A stretch of DNA of 14,444 nucleotides, taken from the NCBI GenBank assembly GCA_023391155.1, contig JAEWBM010000012.1, forward strand, positions 1 through 14,444, read 5' to 3'. The notes beneath the pieces are model-generated. The model had not been told where the DNA came from. It ran no database searches and saw only the letters and a program-made list of their open reading frames with translations. Positions 13,515 through 14,444 of this stretch are shown here, in pieces. Both the position numbers and the translations under genes were made by a program. Positions within the stretch are counted from its first letter, which is position 1, and the number at the start of each line of letters is the position of its first letter. Source of the stretch: Acidobacteriota bacterium (GTDB lineage Bacteria > Acidobacteriota > Blastocatellia > Pyrinomonadales > Pyrinomonadaceae).

Positions 13515-13793
13515 ATGCCAGTGATAGCAAGGCGCTTTCTGATCCGCGGAAGGGTTCAGGGGGTCGGGTTCCGTTATTTTGCACAAAGGTCGGCGGCACG
13601 CCACCAGGTTCGCGGGTTCGTGCGGAACCTTGGGGACGGGCGTGTCGAGGCCTGGGCCCAGGGCGACGCGGCGAGCGTCAAGGATTTTGGCGAGGACATG
13701 GCGGCCGGGCCGCAGTATTCGCTCGTCGAGGATATCGACGAAGAGGTGGTGGATCCCGACAAACGTTATTCGGCATTCAGAATAGAACGTTAG
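13515..13793 (+). CDS. acyP: Acylphosphatase
   Basis: A small cytoplasmic enzyme of 92 residues that hydrolyses the carboxyl-phosphate bond of acyl phosphates; about the usual length for the family. The signature RGRVQGVGFRYFAQRSA (11-27) supplies phosphate-binding Arg20, and GFVRNLGDGRVEAWAQGD (34-51) supplies catalytic Asn38. Both key residues are intact. I chose ATG 13515 over the TTG codon directly before it (13512). No Shine-Dalgarno exists; a promoter -10 ends 8 nt before the ATG, so the mRNA may be leaderless. apt follows after 17 nt on the same strand and is probably co-transcribed. Confidence 0.93.
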   Translation: MPVIARRFLIRGRVQGVGFRYFAQRSAARHQVRGFVRNLGDGRVEAWAQGDAASVKDFGEDMAAGPQYSLVEDIDEEVVDPDKRYSAFRIER

Positions 13794-13810
13794 GCGAACA
13801 ATATTAAAGA

Positions 13811-14332
13811 ATGGAAAATTTGAGAAACCTGATACGCGAGGTGCCCGATTTCCCCAAGCCGGGCATCAATTTTTATGACATCACGACGCTGCTCAAAGAT
13901 GCCGACGGGCTTCGAGGAACGATCGACGAACTGATCAAACGGAGCGAGGGACTGGAGATCGACACCGTAATCGGTATTGAGTCTCGCGGTTTTATTTTTG
14001 CCGTACCGCTGGCGACACATTTTGGGGCGGGATTCGTCCCCGTCCGCAAACCGAAGAAACTGCCTGCAGAATGCGTTTCGGTATCGTATGACCTCGAGTA
14101 TGGACAGGACACGCTGGAGATGCACAAAGATGCGGTCGGAGAGGGGCATCGCGTGCTGATCGTCGATGACCTGCTGGCAACGGGCGGAACGGCTCGTGCC
14201 GTTGTGGACCTGGTCGAGGGAGTCGGCGGCAAGGTGGCGGGACTGCGGTTCGTGGTGGAGCTGGATTTCCTCGGCGGCCGCGAGAAGTTCAATGGCTACG
14301 ATGTGCAGTCTTTGATAAACTACGACTCTTGA
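13811..14332 (+). CDS. apt: Adenine phosphoribosyltransferase
   Basis: Salvage enzyme that joins adenine and PRPP to give AMP; cytoplasmic dimer. It has 173 residues, the typical length. Family landmarks: VPDFPKPGINFYDITTLLKD (11-30), IGIESRGFIF (54-63), PVRKPKKLP (77-85), YDLEYGQDTLEMH (93-105) and the PRPP-binding loop VLIVDDLLATGGTARA (115-130) with its acidic pair Asp119-Asp120. Nothing is missing. ATG 13811 opens the family N-terminus; its Shine-Dalgarno is weak (AAAGA close to the ATG). It lies 17 nt behind acyP and 33 nt ahead of the tRNA gene. Confidence 0.97.
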   Translation: MENLRNLIREVPDFPKPGINFYDITTLLKDADGLRGTIDELIKRSEGLEIDTVIGIESRGFIFAVPLATHFGAGFVPVRKPKKLPAECVSVSYDLEYGQDTLEMHKDAVGEGHRVLIVDDLLATGGTARAVVDLVEGVGGKVAGLRFVVELDFLGGREKFNGYDVQSLINYDS

Positions 14333-14340
14333 AACGGGCA

Positions 14341-14354
14341 GCGGCATCCGCCGC
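14341..14354 (+). terminator. Short G+C hairpin between apt and tRNA-Arg
   Basis: GCGGC (14341-14345), loop ATCC and GCCGC (14350-14354) form a 5-bp stem, followed nearby only by CTTTC. It is a weak terminator candidate; it may instead be a processing or spacer hairpin if apt and the tRNA are co-transcribed. Confidence 0.3.
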
Positions 14355-14365
14355 ACCCGCCTTTC

Positions 14366-14442
14366 GGTCCCGTAGCTCAGTTGGATAGAGCGTCCGCCTC
14401 CTAAGCGGAAGGCCGCTGGTTCGAATCCAGCCGGGACCACCA
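14366..14442 (+). tRNA. tRNA-Arg, anticodon CCT
   Basis: A complete 77-nt cloverleaf. The acceptor stem GGTCCCG (14366-14372) pairs with CGGGACC (14432-14438), then discriminator A and an encoded CCA (14440-14442). The D-arm is GCTC...GAGC (14375-14391). The anticodon stem TCCGC/GCGGA encloses loop CTCCTAA with anticodon CCT at 14400-14402, reading AGG. The T-arm is GCTGG-TTCGAAT-CCAGC (14415-14431). No mismatches were seen in any stem. Confidence 0.97.
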
Positions 14443-14444
14443 TC

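Noticed and set aside
13790..14443. Minus-strand 217-codon open frame opposite apt and the tRNA
   Set aside because: It begins by translating the reverse complement of the tRNA (the familiar spurious PAGFEPAAFRLGGG start) and runs antisense to a well-supported apt gene.

Overview
The window reads like an ordinary chromosomal segment of a Gram-negative, diderm bacterium. My best guess is an Acidobacteriota of the Blastocatellia/Pyrinomonadaceae type. This rests on overall coding style (moderately high G+C), a secreted protein with a P-domain plus a carboxypeptidase-regulatory-like domain, a TPR protein opening with MAFDKNIAMRNAERHLAQGK, and an outer-membrane barrel protein. This is inference from remembered family style, not a database hit. 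There are no rRNAs, CRISPR arrays, insertion sequences or phage genes.

Layout. (1) 1-2581, plus strand: the C-terminal half of glmS (cut by the left edge), a small AT-richer gene resembling DUF6714, and a zeta-crystallin-like quinone oxidoreductase whose start overlaps the small gene by ATGA. (2) 2571-7588, minus strand: a secreted P-domain protein that converges on the oxidoreductase with an 11-bp overlap; a fused homocysteine S-methyltransferase/methylenetetrahydrofolate reductase with its own promoter and an attenuator-like leader; and the pair NDP-sugar pyrophosphorylase then mutM, which abut as TAAATG. (3) A divergent control region (7589-7822) with nested palindromes covering the -35 boxes. 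(4) 7823-11700, plus strand: a 701-residue TPR protein, then a putative operon of a small two-helix membrane protein, a ThiE/TenI-family protein and thiD, joined by 4-bp ATGA overlaps. (5) 11687-12565, minus strand: an outer-membrane barrel protein converging on thiD with a 14-bp overlap. (6) 12735-14442, plus strand: a chlorite-dismutase/HemQ-family protein starting at TTG, acylphosphatase, apt, and a complete tRNA-Arg(CCT).

Functions. Most genes are housekeeping: amino-sugar supply (glmS), nucleotide-sugar synthesis, methionine/C1 metabolism, 8-oxoguanine repair, thiamine synthesis and purine salvage. The points most worth a second look are: the leader of the methionine/folate fusion gene, where a 10-bp antiterminator helix and an 8-bp terminator helix exclude each other; the HemQ-like protein, which keeps the Tyr/Lys pair but lacks the axial histidine; the ThiE homologue, which lacks both Mg-binding aspartates and looks like TenI; the divergent palindromic operator; and several genes whose -10 box sits only 7-10 nt before the start codon, suggesting leaderless mRNAs.
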